The translations under genes were made by a program, and so were the position numbers. Under the pieces are notes generated by a model. The model saw only the letters and a list, made by a program, of their open reading frames with translations, searched no databases and was not told the origin of the DNA. Positions 1-7,271 of a stretch of DNA of 64,000 nt are shown here, piece by piece (position 1 is the first letter of the stretch; each line of letters starts with the position of its first letter). This DNA is from Roseiarcus sp036489975 (GTDB lineage Bacteria; Pseudomonadota; Alphaproteobacteria; Rhizobiales; Beijerinckiaceae): assembly GCA_036489975.1 (NCBI GenBank), contig DASXES010000095.1, positions 25,249 through 89,248 of the forward strand. Reading direction: 5' to 3'.

Positions 1-789
1 ATGATCACCGGCTATCACGGCACCGGCAAGTCCACCCATGTCGAGCAGATCGCCGCGCGCCTCAACTGGCCTTGCGTGCGCATCAACCTCGACAGCCATG
101 TCTCGCGCATCGATCTCGTCGGCAAGGACGCGATCGTCCTGAAGGACGGCAAGCAGGTCACCGAGTTCCGCGACGGCATGCTGCCCTGGGCGATCCAGAA
201 CAACATCGCTTTGTGCTTCGACGAGTATGACGCGGGCCGTCCGGACGTGATGTTCGTCATCCAGCGGGTGCTCGAGGTGTCCGGCCGCCTCACCCTGCTC
301 GATCAGCGGCGGGTCATTCGGCCCCATCCCGCGTTCCGCTTGTTCGCCACCGCCAACACTGTGGGCTTGGGCGACACGTCGGGCCTCTACCATGGCACGC
401 AGCAGATCAATCAGGGACAGATGGACCGCTGGTCGATCGTCGCAACGCTGAACTACCTGCCGCACGACAAGGAGGTCGACATCGTGCTCGCCAAGTCGCC
501 CGCGCACCGGGCGCGCAAGGACGGGCGTGACACGATCAACAAGATGGTGCGGGTCGCCGACCTCACGCGCAACGCCTTCATCAACGGCGATCTGTCGACC
601 GTCATGAGCCCGCGCACCGTCATCACCTGGGCGGAGAACGCGGAAATCTTCAAGGACATCGGATTCGCTTTCCGCCTGACCTTCCTCAACAAGTGCGACG
701 AGCTCGAGCGGACCCTTGTCGCCGAATTCTACCAGCGCTGCTTTGGCCAAGAGCTGCCGGAAAGCGCGCTGAACGTCGCATTGAGCTGA
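1..789 (+). CDS. cobS: Cobaltochelatase subunit CobS (5'-truncated by window edge)
   Basis: AAA+ ATPase of the MoxR/CobS group. CobS forms the motor ring with CobT that drives cobalt insertion into hydrogenobyrinate diamide by CobN in aerobic cobalamin synthesis, in the cytoplasm. The visible 262 residues open at the Walker A motif (GYHGTGKST), followed by Walker B (ALCFDEYDA) and a sensor-1 segment (FATANTVG). CobS proteins are usually about 330 residues, so roughly 65-70 N-terminal residues lie before base 1 and the ATG at base 1 is internal. No cobT follows, although the two are often adjacent; a DUF29 gene starts about 20 bases after the stop. Family assignment is secure; only the start is missing. 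Confidence 0.9.
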   Translation: MITGYHGTGKSTHVEQIAARLNWPCVRINLDSHVSRIDLVGKDAIVLKDGKQVTEFRDGMLPWAIQNNIALCFDEYDAGRPDVMFVIQRVLEVSGRLTLLDQRRVIRPHPAFRLFATANTVGLGDTSGLYHGTQQINQGQMDRWSIVATLNYLPHDKEVDIVLAKSPAHRARKDGRDTINKMVRVADLTRNAFINGDLSTVMSPRTVITWAENAEIFKDIGFAFRLTFLNKCDELERTLVAEFYQRCFGQELPESALNVALS

Positions 790-810
790 GGGCTTTTGGG
801 GAACCAGGCG

Positions 811-1284
811 ATGAGCCGGAACGTGGTTCGCAAAGAGCAAGGCGCGGCGTCGAAGCGCGACGATCTCTATTCATGGGCTTTACGTCAGGCCGAGCTTTTG
901 CGCGCCGGCCGGCTCTCGGAAATCGACCCCGTCGCAATCGCCGAGGAGATCGACGACGTGGGCATGGAAGAATACCATAGGCTCGAAAGCGCGCTGCGCG
1001 TCGTGATGCTCCATCTGCTGAAGTGGGACCATCAGCCTGACAGGCGCAGCCGCTCGTGGACACTTTCCATTCTTGAACACCGGAGGCGGGTCCATCGGCA
1101 GCTCCGGGGGAGCCCGGGCCTGAAATCGCAGCTCGGTGAGGCGCTCGACGCGGCTTATGAGGACGCGCGACTTGAAGCAGCAAGCGAGACGGGCCTGGCG
1201 CTCAGCGTCTTTCCCGTCCAGCGCCCGTTCGAATATGCCGAGATCATGGAGCGCTCGATCGTCTGGCCCGGCGACGAGGAGTAA
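811..1284 (+). CDS. DUF29 domain-containing protein
   Basis: A 157-residue protein matching the DUF29 family, which is common in Alphaproteobacteria and cyanobacteria and has no known function. Family features seen are the opening DDLYSWALRQAELLRAG, the IAEEIDDVG segment and the RVVMLHLLKWDHQP helix. I chose ATG 811, which has a purine-rich GGGGA upstream, over the TTG at 796. It is cytosolic by sequence, with no signal peptide or membrane span. It follows cobS closely in the same direction, so the two may share a transcript, but no functional link is implied. Confidence 0.75.
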   Translation: MSRNVVRKEQGAASKRDDLYSWALRQAELLRAGRLSEIDPVAIAEEIDDVGMEEYHRLESALRVVMLHLLKWDHQPDRRSRSWTLSILEHRRRVHRQLRGSPGLKSQLGEALDAAYEDARLEAASETGLALSVFPVQRPFEYAEIMERSIVWPGDEE

Positions 1285-1329
1285 GATCGATCGCGCCGGC
1301 TTATCCTGCCAGTTAAGGGCGGCGAGCGC

Positions 1330-1890
1330 ATGAGCGATGTTCCGTCCCCCCGGCCCATGCGCGTGCTCGCCATCTCCGGGAGCCTGCGCCTAGCCTCCAC
1401 TAACACGGCGGCGCTGGAGGCGCTGGCCCGGCTCGCGCCCGAAGACGTCAAGGTGCTCGTCTACCGCGACCTCGCAACGCTGCCGCCGTTCAACCCCGAC
1501 GACGACGTCGAGGATGGACGCAAGCCCGAGCCGGTCGAGACTCTGCGCGCGCTCATCGGCGCAAGCGACGCGCTTATCCTCGCCGTCCCGGAATACGCAC
1601 ACGGGATCCCCGGCGCGCTCAAGAACGCGCTCGACTGGCTGGTGGCGAGCGAGACCTTCGCCGGCAAGCCGACCGTGCTCATCGACACCTCGCCCCGCGC
1701 GTTCCACGCGCAGGCGTCCTTGCGCGAGATCCTGTCCACCATGGCCGCACGCCTCATTCCCGAGGCGTTCGCAGCGATCTCATTGACCGGAAAGACGGCG
1801 ACAGCGCAGGACATTCTTGCCGATCCCGTGTGCGCGCGGCGGCTTGCGGAATCGCTTGGCGCGCTCGTCGCCGCGGCGAGAGCCGGCTAG
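1330..1890 (+). CDS. NADPH-dependent FMN reductase family flavoprotein
   Basis: A 186-residue flavodoxin-fold oxidoreductase of the NADPH-dependent FMN reductase family (ChrR/ArsH/azoreductase relatives). The N-terminal strand and phosphate-binding loop (VLAISGSLRLASTN) bind the FMN phosphate. The second family signature (LILAVPEYAHGIPGALKNALDW) contacts the isoalloxazine ring. Members reduce quinones, chromate or azo dyes with NADPH; the substrate here cannot be read from sequence. It is a complete, soluble protein with an ATG start. About 275 bases separate it from the ArsR gene, so it is probably its own unit. Confidence 0.85.
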   Translation: MSDVPSPRPMRVLAISGSLRLASTNTAALEALARLAPEDVKVLVYRDLATLPPFNPDDDVEDGRKPEPVETLRALIGASDALILAVPEYAHGIPGALKNALDWLVASETFAGKPTVLIDTSPRAFHAQASLREILSTMAARLIPEAFAAISLTGKTATAQDILADPVCARRLAESLGALVAAARAG

Positions 1891-2114
1891 GCTTGGCAGG
1901 CGCCCGGCTGGGGCTCGGGCTGGCGAAGTCGTGCTGGAGAGGGCGTCGAGTTCTGATTTTTGGGTCCGCCGCCACGCCTTATACCCGTTCCATTTGAGCG
2001 CGACTCGTCGCGCTCGATTCCGCGCAATGGCGCGGGCGCATTCGCGCTTTGGGGGTCAAGGCAGTGATCGGTTCCGATCATTGAGTCCTGGTGTTACGGC
2101 CTGCTTGACTTACC

Positions 2115-2147
2115 CATAACTTCGTGGTTATGAGTTGATTCATAACC
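2115..2147. promoter_or_regulatory. Candidate ArsR operator: three alternating CATAAC half-sites
   Basis: CATAAC occurs at 2115-2120, its reverse complement GTTATG at 2127-2132, and CATAAC again at 2141-2146. The last two extend to a perfect 8-bp inverted repeat, GGTTATGA (2126-2133) and TCATAACC (2140-2147). The block lies 20-50 bases before the arsR start. ArsR-family repressors bind short dyads over their own promoters, so autoregulation of the three-gene operon is a reasonable inference. No binding data. Confidence 0.55.
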
Positions 2148-2166
2148 GGTGAATTATAGATCTCTC

Positions 2167-2490
2167 ATGGCGACTGCTCACGATAGGCTGTTCCGCACCC
2201 TCGCCGACCCAACAAGGCGGGCGATCTTCGAGCGCCTCTGCCGCGAAGGCGAGCAGACGGTCGCAGCGCTTACGGCCGAGGCCGGCGTTTCGCAGCCCGC
2301 CGTCTCGAAACATCTTGGCGTCCTGAAACAGGCCGGGCTCGTGCGGGACCGCCATCAAGGCCGTCAGACCCACTATAGCGCCGAAGTGCGCGCCTTAAGC
2401 CCGCTGATCGACTGGACGAGCGAAATGAAGGGCTTCTGGCGAAGCCGGTTCGACGGCCTCGAAGACCTGCTGAGAAGGATGGACCAATGA
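2167..2490 (+). CDS. ArsR/SmtB-family transcriptional repressor
   Basis: A 107-residue winged-helix regulator. LFRTLADPTRRAIFERL opens the domain, the recognition helix-turn-helix is AGVSQPAVSKHLGVLKQAGL, and the wing follows (VRDRHQGRQTHYS). No cysteine metal-binding ELCVC motif is present, so it is unlikely to be a classic metal sensor. It belongs to the ArsR type that sits next to SRPBCC/AHSA1 genes. I favour ATG 2167, since the DNA-binding domain begins at once, over GTG 2149. Its stop overlaps the next start (ATGA at 2487), showing translational coupling. Autoregulation through the upstream half-sites is likely. Confidence 0.88.
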   Translation: MATAHDRLFRTLADPTRRAIFERLCREGEQTVAALTAEAGVSQPAVSKHLGVLKQAGLVRDRHQGRQTHYSAEVRALSPLIDWTSEMKGFWRSRFDGLEDLLRRMDQ

Positions 2491-2921
2491 GCGAACAAAC
2501 GACGGCCGGCTCGAAGCCGGCGCAGACTTCTCCTGCTCGCCTGATCGACGCGCGGATCGAGGCGCTCAACGACTGGCGCGGGGAGACGCTGGCTCGTGTG
2601 CGAAGCCTGATCAAGGACGCTGACCCGGAAGCGGTCGAAGAGTGGAAGTGGCGAGGCGTTCCGGTGTGGTCGCACGGCGGAATCGTCTGCACCGGGGAAA
2701 CCTACAAAGGCGCGGTCAAGCTGACCTTCGCCAAAGGCGCTTCGCTCGACGATCCATCCGGCCTGTTCAACTCGAGCCTCGATGGAAACACGAGGCGGGC
2801 CATCGACATTCACGAAGGCGACGCAATCGATGAAACGGCGCTGAAAGCGCTGATCCGCGCCGCGGTGGCGCTGAACACCGCAAAGCGAGCTGCGGCTCGC
2901 CCCATCCGCTCGAAGAAATGA
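2487..2921 (+). CDS. DUF1801 domain-containing protein
   Basis: A 144-residue protein of the DUF1801 group (YdhG-like fold, function unknown). Visible family elements are the EALNDWRGETLARVRSLI helix, the EEWKWRGVPVWSHGGIVC strand pair and the KLTFAKGASLDDP core. These genes are commonly found with ArsR and SRPBCC genes, as here. The start overlaps the arsR stop by four bases and SRPBCC follows 10 bases later, so the three form an operon. No enzymatic role should be assumed. Confidence 0.78.
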   Translation: MSEQTTAGSKPAQTSPARLIDARIEALNDWRGETLARVRSLIKDADPEAVEEWKWRGVPVWSHGGIVCTGETYKGAVKLTFAKGASLDDPSGLFNSSLDGNTRRAIDIHEGDAIDETALKALIRAAVALNTAKRAAARPIRSKK

Positions 2922-2931
2922 GGATAGAGCC

Positions 2932-3342
2932 ATGACTGACGCCGCCATCGAAGCGCGCACCGTTATTGTCGAACGCGAGATCGCTTATCCGCCGGAAAAG
3001 ATCTGGCGCGCGCTCACCGAGCCTCATCTGATCGAGGACTGGCTGATGAAGACCGATTTCGAGCCGGTCGCGGACCGCAAGTTCAAGCTTACCGGCGACT
3101 GGGGCGCGGTCGACTGCCAGGTCCTCGAGATCGAGCCGGAAAAGACGCTCGCCTATAGCTGGGCGGCGCATGGGCTCGAGAGCACCGTCACCTGGACGCT
3201 GACACCGACGAGCCAAGGCACACATCTGAGGATGGAGCAAAAGGGCTTCCGGCCGGATCAGGAGCAATTCTATCAGGGCGCCAAGATGGGCTGGCAGAAC
3301 TTCTTCGCCAAGCTGGAGCAGGTTTTGGCGCGGGAGGGGTAA
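2932..3342 (+). CDS. SRPBCC/AHSA1-family ligand-binding protein
   Basis: A 136-residue START-like (SRPBCC) protein of the AHSA1 branch. Typical elements are IVEREIAYPPEKIWRALTEP at the N terminus, the DWLMKTDFEPV segment, ETTVTWTL-like central strands and the long C-terminal helix (GWQNFFAKLEQVLA). The fold makes a deep hydrophobic cavity; the ligand is unknown. It is the third gene of the ArsR operon and so probably the main regulated output. Its last 69 bases recur, diverged, at 4208-4273 beyond the vapBC module. Confidence 0.85.
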   Translation: MTDAAIEARTVIVEREIAYPPEKIWRALTEPHLIEDWLMKTDFEPVADRKFKLTGDWGAVDCQVLEIEPEKTLAYSWAAHGLESTVTWTLTPTSQGTHLRMEQKGFRPDQEQFYQGAKMGWQNFFAKLEQVLAREG

Positions 3343-3420
3343 GGGGCGCCGATCGCTATCCCAAGGCCACGCCTTCTCGTACGACGCTTGCTCGTACGAC
3401 GCTCGACGGATGAGTGCGCG

Positions 3421-3451
3421 TGATGATATCTATCAATGGTAGATATCATCA
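3421..3451. promoter_or_regulatory. Candidate VapB operator (12-bp perfect inverted repeat)
   Basis: A perfect inverted repeat with 12-bp arms at 3421-3432 and 3440-3451 and a 7-base centre. The arm reads TGATGATATCTA. It lies 18 bases before the vapB ATG. Type II antitoxins with a swapped-hairpin AbrB fold bind such palindromes over their own promoters, so this is probably where VapB or VapBC represses the operon. It is also AT-rich against the surrounding GC-rich DNA. Confidence 0.65.
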
Positions 3452-3469
3452 TCGTCCCGTGAGTTGCTG

Positions 3470-3727
3470 ATGACTGCGACTGCAAAAATCTTCATGCACG
3501 GACGCAGCCAGGCGGTCCGTCTTCCGAAAGAATTCTGCCTGCCCGGAAAAGAAGTGCGAGTCAGCAAGGTTGGCGACAAGGTGATCCTGGGGCCGCTGGA
3601 AAAGGCGCCCTTCGACATTGAGGCATGGCGCGCGGAACTGGTCGCCGCCGGCGCCAGAACATTTCTCGCCGAGGGGTTGCCGGAAGACGAGCCAATCGCG
3701 CGCGACGACGACATTTCGTTCGACTGA
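3470..3727 (+). CDS. vapB: VapB-type antitoxin (AbrB/SpoVT swapped-hairpin)
   Basis: An 85-residue antitoxin. The N-terminal SpoVT/AbrB DNA-binding domain is clear: AKIFMHGRSQAVRLPKEF followed by KEVRVSKVGDKVILGPL. The acidic C-terminal tail (EDEPIARDDDISFD) is the part that usually wraps the PIN toxin. I take ATG 3470 rather than the TTG at 3464. The stop is only four bases before the vapC start, typical of co-translated toxin-antitoxin pairs. Regulation is probably by the palindrome at 3421-3451. Confidence 0.85.
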   Translation: MTATAKIFMHGRSQAVRLPKEFCLPGKEVRVSKVGDKVILGPLEKAPFDIEAWRAELVAAGARTFLAEGLPEDEPIARDDDISFD

Positions 3728-3731
3728 GCGC

Positions 3732-4142
3732 TTGTTCTGTCTCGACACGAACGTCGTCATTTTCGCGATGAACGAGCGTAAGCCGAAAATCGTTGCGCGG
3801 CTTCACCGGGAGCTTGCTGCCGGGACGGCGATGATCGTCCCCGCCGTGGTCGCGTTCGAACTCGAATATGGCTGCGCCAAGAGCAAGCGCCGCGAGCCAT
3901 CGCGCCGCGCGCTTGAGATCTTTCTGTCCGCCGGGTTTGATCAGCCAGCTTTCGGATAGCGAAGATGCGCGCCGAGGCCGGCAAAATCCGGGCTTTTTCT
4001 CGAAGCGCAAGGCCAGCCGATCGGGCCTTTCGACACGCTCATCGCCGCGCAGGCCCGGCGACGCGGCGCAACGCTCGTGACCTTGAATACAGCCGAGTTT
4101 CAACGCGTGCCCAGGCTCAGCATCGAGGACTGGGCGGCGTAA
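3732..4142 (+). pseudogene. vapC: VapC-type PIN-domain ribonuclease toxin, frameshifted
   Basis: The frame opens at TTG 3732 with the PIN motif LFCLDTNVVIFAMN. It keeps the second acidic site (AFELEYG), then stops at 3957-3959. The rest of the toxin follows in other frames: DSEDARR, then AGKIRAF, then LEAQGQPIGPFDTLIAAQARRRG and TLNTAEF, ending at TAA 4140-4142. Removing one base in each of three runs (GG 3954-3955, GG 3976-3977, TTTTT 3994-3998) restores one frame of 135 residues with all PIN acidic residues intact. It is either a recently inactivated toxin or a sequence-error artefact. Confidence 0.8.
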
Positions 4143-4207
4143 GCGAGGACTGCGCTCGAAATAGCGCGCTCGCGCATCGGCTCATCACCGCGCCCGGTTC
4201 TCATGCT

Positions 4208-4273
4208 CAGGGCGTCAAGATGGGCTGGGGCAACTTCTTCGCCAAGCTGGAGCAGGTTCTGGCGCGGGAATAG
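4208..4273 (+). pseudogene. Remnant of an SRPBCC gene 3' end
   Basis: These 66 bases repeat the end of the SRPBCC gene at 3274-3342. A 27-base core is identical (3298-3324 and 4232-4258), and the translated end (KMGWGNFFAKLEQVLARE, stop) differs from the intact protein at only a few residues. It is in the same orientation and has its own TAG stop. The vapBC module lies exactly between the two copies. It could be an insertion scar or the last piece of a decayed tandem paralogue. Confidence 0.75.
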
Positions 4274-4293
4274 AAAGTATCGAGCGCTCGTCG

Positions 4294-4315
4294 GGCCGCG
4301 CCTTCAGGCGCGGCC
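4294..4315. terminator. Stem-loop between convergent units, terminator-like
   Basis: A perfect 9-bp GC stem (GGCCGCGCC with GGCGCGGCC) closed by a TTCA tetraloop. It sits between the rightward SRPBCC remnant and the leftward peptidase gene. Neither side has a T-run, so it is a weak candidate for an intrinsic terminator. Confidence 0.35.
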
Positions 4316-4327
4316 GCGCGGGGCCGG

Positions 4328-5048
4328 TCACTTGAATTCGTGCGCACTGACAATCCTGATCAGCTTATTGAAATTGCCACGCAGCTTGTTGACCGAGAGG
4401 TCCTCATACATGCCGTCGAGCGGGTCCATGACCAGCAGAAACGCCTCGCCGCGCACAATCTTCACACCGAATATGACGACCGTGTGCGCCGCCATCGGAT
4501 AGAGGCCGTGGATCAGCATGACCGGGCTCTGGTTGCGGCCGAGTTCGCCGAGCACCTGCTCGAGCGGAAAATCCTTGGGCGCGAAAATCTTCTGGAACGC
4601 GCCGATGTCCTTCACCAGCTTGTCCAGGCCCTGAAAGGTGATGGCTTTGCTCGACAAGAGAAAGTCCTTGTAGGTCTCCAGCATCTCGGCGACGGTGAGC
4701 GGCTTTCGCCCCTTCGACCAGTTGGTCGTCATCACCGATTCCGTCGCCGCCGCCCAGCACGTCCATTCGACGTCATGCATGAGTTTCGGCTGGGGAAGCT
4801 GGAAGCGGTAATTGCCTTCAAACAGAACGGAAAACGTTATCGGCCCGACGATCCCGTCAGAGGCGAGCTCGTTCCGCCGCTGAAAGTCTTTCACCGCCGT
4901 TTCGGTCGCGTCGTCGAACACGCCGGAGACCGGCATCGCGTCGCCCGAATCCTCGATCAGCCAGCTTGCGCTGCAGCGCCATCACGTCGGCGCCGCGCGA
5001 GCCCTTCTCCAACTGCCGGTGAACGTCCCACCAACCCGGACCCGCCAT
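4328..5048 (-). pseudogene. Peptidoglycan-binding domain plus C39/papain-like peptidase, frameshifted
   Basis: Reading leftward from ATG 5048, the product starts MAGPGWWDVHRQLEKGSRG and enters a PG_binding_1 repeat (ADVMALQRKL). The frame then breaks near 4956-4966; the repeat continues in the next frame (SGDAMPVSGVFDDATETAVK, then DGIVGP). After it comes a papain-like cysteine-peptidase domain with a candidate catalytic Cys (WTCWAAAT), a His (AAHTVVIFG) and an Asp (MDPLDG). Dropping one base at the CC of 4961-4962 gives a single 239-residue protein. An ATG at 4936 could make a shortened product. No signal peptide is seen. Role unknown; possibly cell-wall or effector-like. May be a true pseudogene or a sequence error. 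Confidence 0.65.
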
Positions 5049-5282
5049 GTCGACGCTCCTCTAACGAAAGCGCAACGACTGGAGCTTATACCAGAACGCG
5101 CCCGGTTTGAAGCGGCGCCCGTCCTTGAGGCGGCGCCTCCCGCTGAGCGGCGCCCCGCGTCGCCGCGCGCGGGTTCCGATGGCGAAGCGAATGGGCTTCG
5201 CCGGGCTGTCAATTGACCGCATGACGGCCCATGGATAGCTTCGCCCAAACGCGATCAATCCGATCGCGGACGGGGTCGGCCC

Positions 5283-6035
5283 ATGTCTATTGTCTCGAAG
5301 CTATCGCTCGCGGCGGCGTTCGCCGTGGCCCTGGCGGCGCCGAGCGGCGCGCAAGCCGCGGTCCAGAATTTCTCGATATCCCTGACCGACATGACGTTCG
5401 AGCGCGGCGCCGATCTTTCGGCTGAGGCGGCGCCGCTCGGCGGTCAGCCGGCGATCGCGCTTAAGAACAATGGATCCTACACCGAGACGCTGACCGGCGA
5501 TTACGCGGTCTCCGATACTTTGCCGCCTTCGGACAAAGCGGAATTCTGGCAGACGTTCACGCAGATCTCGCTGAACGGCAATCCGTTTTTCACCGAAAAC
5601 GCGATCGTCGGCCCGGAAAGCCAGGACGACATCTGGAGCGCCGTCCTCAAGATCACGGGCTTAAACAAAGCGCAACTCGCGGTGTTAAAAGCAATCCTCG
5701 TGAACCATAATGTTTTAAACAGCGGAGGCGAATTCGATTACGCTTATAACCCGGCCCCTTCCGCAGACGATCGGACACACGGCACTTTTGCCGTGGGCTC
5801 CGACAAGAGCGTCACCTCCACCGAGGACTTCGGCGCCTACGTGGACCCATTCGCGGCCTTCGACTCAAGCTCAGTTCCTGACGGCCCCAATGTGTGGTCG
5901 CTGAGCTTCTCCGCCGCGGTCGCCACCGTTCCGGAGCCGCCTACCTGGCTCATGCTGATGGCTGGCGGCGCGGGTCTCCTCGTCATCCGGGGTCTGGCGC
6001 GCCGGCCGAGGATCGCGGGCCGAGTCTCCGCCTAA
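5283..6035 (+). CDS. PEP-CTERM sorting-domain protein, exported
   Basis: A 250-residue exported protein. It has an N-terminal signal peptide (LSLAAAFAVALAAPSGAQA), a middle region with no recognised domain, and a C-terminal PEP-CTERM tripartite tail. The tail has the VPEPPTW motif, a hydrophobic span (LMLMAGGAGLLVI) and a basic end (RGLARRPR). Such tails are recognised by exosortase (EpsH/XrtA), which removes the tail and is tied to exopolysaccharide or biofilm matrix genes. No exosortase lies in this window. The start is ATG, and upstream 5049-5282 shows no other gene. Confidence 0.8.
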   Translation: MSIVSKLSLAAAFAVALAAPSGAQAAVQNFSISLTDMTFERGADLSAEAAPLGGQPAIALKNNGSYTETLTGDYAVSDTLPPSDKAEFWQTFTQISLNGNPFFTENAIVGPESQDDIWSAVLKITGLNKAQLAVLKAILVNHNVLNSGGEFDYAYNPAPSADDRTHGTFAVGSDKSVTSTEDFGAYVDPFAAFDSSSVPDGPNVWSLSFSAAVATVPEPPTWLMLMAGGAGLLVIRGLARRPRIAGRVSA

Positions 6036-6040
6036 AGCGT

Positions 6041-6133
6041 TTAGCGCGCGCGGCTCTCGTGGAAGAAATCGTAGACGGGCTCCGCCGTCGCGGCGTTGAG
6101 GCCCGGCGTCTTTTCGAGATCGGCAAGGCCCGC
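6041..6133 (-). pseudogene. Second, diverged copy of the uvrC 3' end (direct repeat)
   Basis: Read leftward, this encodes AGLADLEKTPGLNAATAEPV then YDFFHESRAR and a stop. It matches the last 30 residues of UvrC at 24 positions. At DNA level 41 bases (6083-6123) are identical to 7314-7354, and 18 bases (6060-6077) to 7291-7308. No other part of uvrC is present. It is in the same orientation as uvrC and has its own TAA stop. Together with the intact uvrC end it brackets the abiTii gene. Confidence 0.85.
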
Positions 6134-6254
6134 CCGCGTTTTGTGTACCGCATTGTCGGCCAGCAGTAGTTGGAGCGTGACGGTGTTCAATCGCCGCACG
6201 TGACTTAAGGCAGCGAGTGATCGACATCGGAACTCTCGCGGCGATGGCCTGCAA

Positions 6255-7172
6255 CTAAGAAGCCAAACCATGCTGTTTCATCCAATGTTCAATATACGCA
6301 TTTAGGCCAGCTGTGAGAACGGAGTATCCGGCCTTGCCTACGTTTGAAAGGATCTGCCTTAAAGCCTCGCGTACCCTGCTCGGATCTGGCCGCTTGGAAA
6401 CGTCATCGGCATGAAGGTCCGCGAGAGCCGACTGCAAATTGGCCTTGTCGGCAGGTGCAAGATTCAAACTGGAAATCGGGTCGCGTATCTGCGCAAGTAA
6501 CTGTTGCAACTCCGCGGGATCGATACCGCCCGCCTTGGCTTGATAGCCAGTTGCCACGTTAGCGCTTCCGCTCACATCGCCGAGAACGCCAATTGTGACG
6601 CTGCCGCCGGTCTGTTGAAGCACGATGCTATGAGCCTTCTCCTTCTCGGATGTAGAAAAGCTGAGTCCCTCTCCCCGGACCCCCGCTTTATCCAGTGCGA
6701 TCGCCCATCGCAGAACTCGGTTTCGAATCTCATCGAGGATGGCTACGAGACGCGCTTGATCGACGAAAGAGACAAACTCCGCACGCGGTTCCGAAAAGAG
6801 ACCTTGCAAAACACGTTGCGCCTCGGCCGAGAAGCTAATCTTGAGAGACCCTTCCCGGCTTAACAAGCCCTCAATGTCTGCTACCGAGCCGTCGATCCTC
6901 CGAACCGCGATCTCAGTTTCCATCTCGTTGCTCGAGTATTGTACCGCGATCCACCGGCCCATCACCCTCCCTTTCACCAATCCGCGAACAAGCCGGTAGG
7001 GAGGCAAGGCGTCATCAGGTGCGTACCCCGAAAGCTCCCTATCGATCCAGTTGGGAAGATCGGGTACTTCCAGCTTGGCCGCGACCAAGAGAGCCTTTCT
7101 CAGCAAGGCCGATACTGAGACCGCGCTGCCGGTAGCGTCAATCTGCAGCTCATCGATGAGCGAGGGACTCAC
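6255..7172 (-). CDS. AbiTii-domain protein, putative abortive-infection gene
   Basis: A 305-residue protein. The N-terminal AbiTii domain is recognisable: SLIDELQIDATGSAVSVS, then LLRKALLVAAKL, then LPNWIDRELSGY. A middle region (ILDEIRNRVLRWAIALDKAG) and a glycine-rich strand region (GGSVTIGVLGDVSG) follow, then a helical C-terminal third. AbiTii domains are named from abortive-infection phage defence, but the mechanism is not established. The open frame reaches to 7253; I prefer GTG 7172 because AGGGAG stands 7-8 bases upstream and the domain begins immediately after. It lies between uvrC and a duplicate uvrC end, with no integrase or transposase beside it. Confidence 0.75.
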   Translation of the reverse strand: MSPSLIDELQIDATGSAVSVSALLRKALLVAAKLEVPDLPNWIDRELSGYAPDDALPPYRLVRGLVKGRVMGRWIAVQYSSNEMETEIAVRRIDGSVADIEGLLSREGSLKISFSAEAQRVLQGLFSEPRAEFVSFVDQARLVAILDEIRNRVLRWAIALDKAGVRGEGLSFSTSEKEKAHSIVLQQTGGSVTIGVLGDVSGSANVATGYQAKAGGIDPAELQQLLAQIRDPISSLNLAPADKANLQSALADLHADDVSKRPDPSRVREALRQILSNVGKAGYSVLTAGLNAYIEHWMKQHGLAS

Positions 7173-7271
7173 AATTTGCTCCCTAAAGAGTGCGGCGCGT
7201 TCACGCTGACGCCGGCATGGATCATACGGCCCCCAGAGCGTAGGGGTAGGCAAGTACGATCCACCCGACCC

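Noticed and set aside
3377..3405. Tandem CTCGTACGACGCT repeat
   Set aside because: Only two short copies, no further units; not a CRISPR or other array. No CRISPR-like spaced repeats were seen anywhere in the window.
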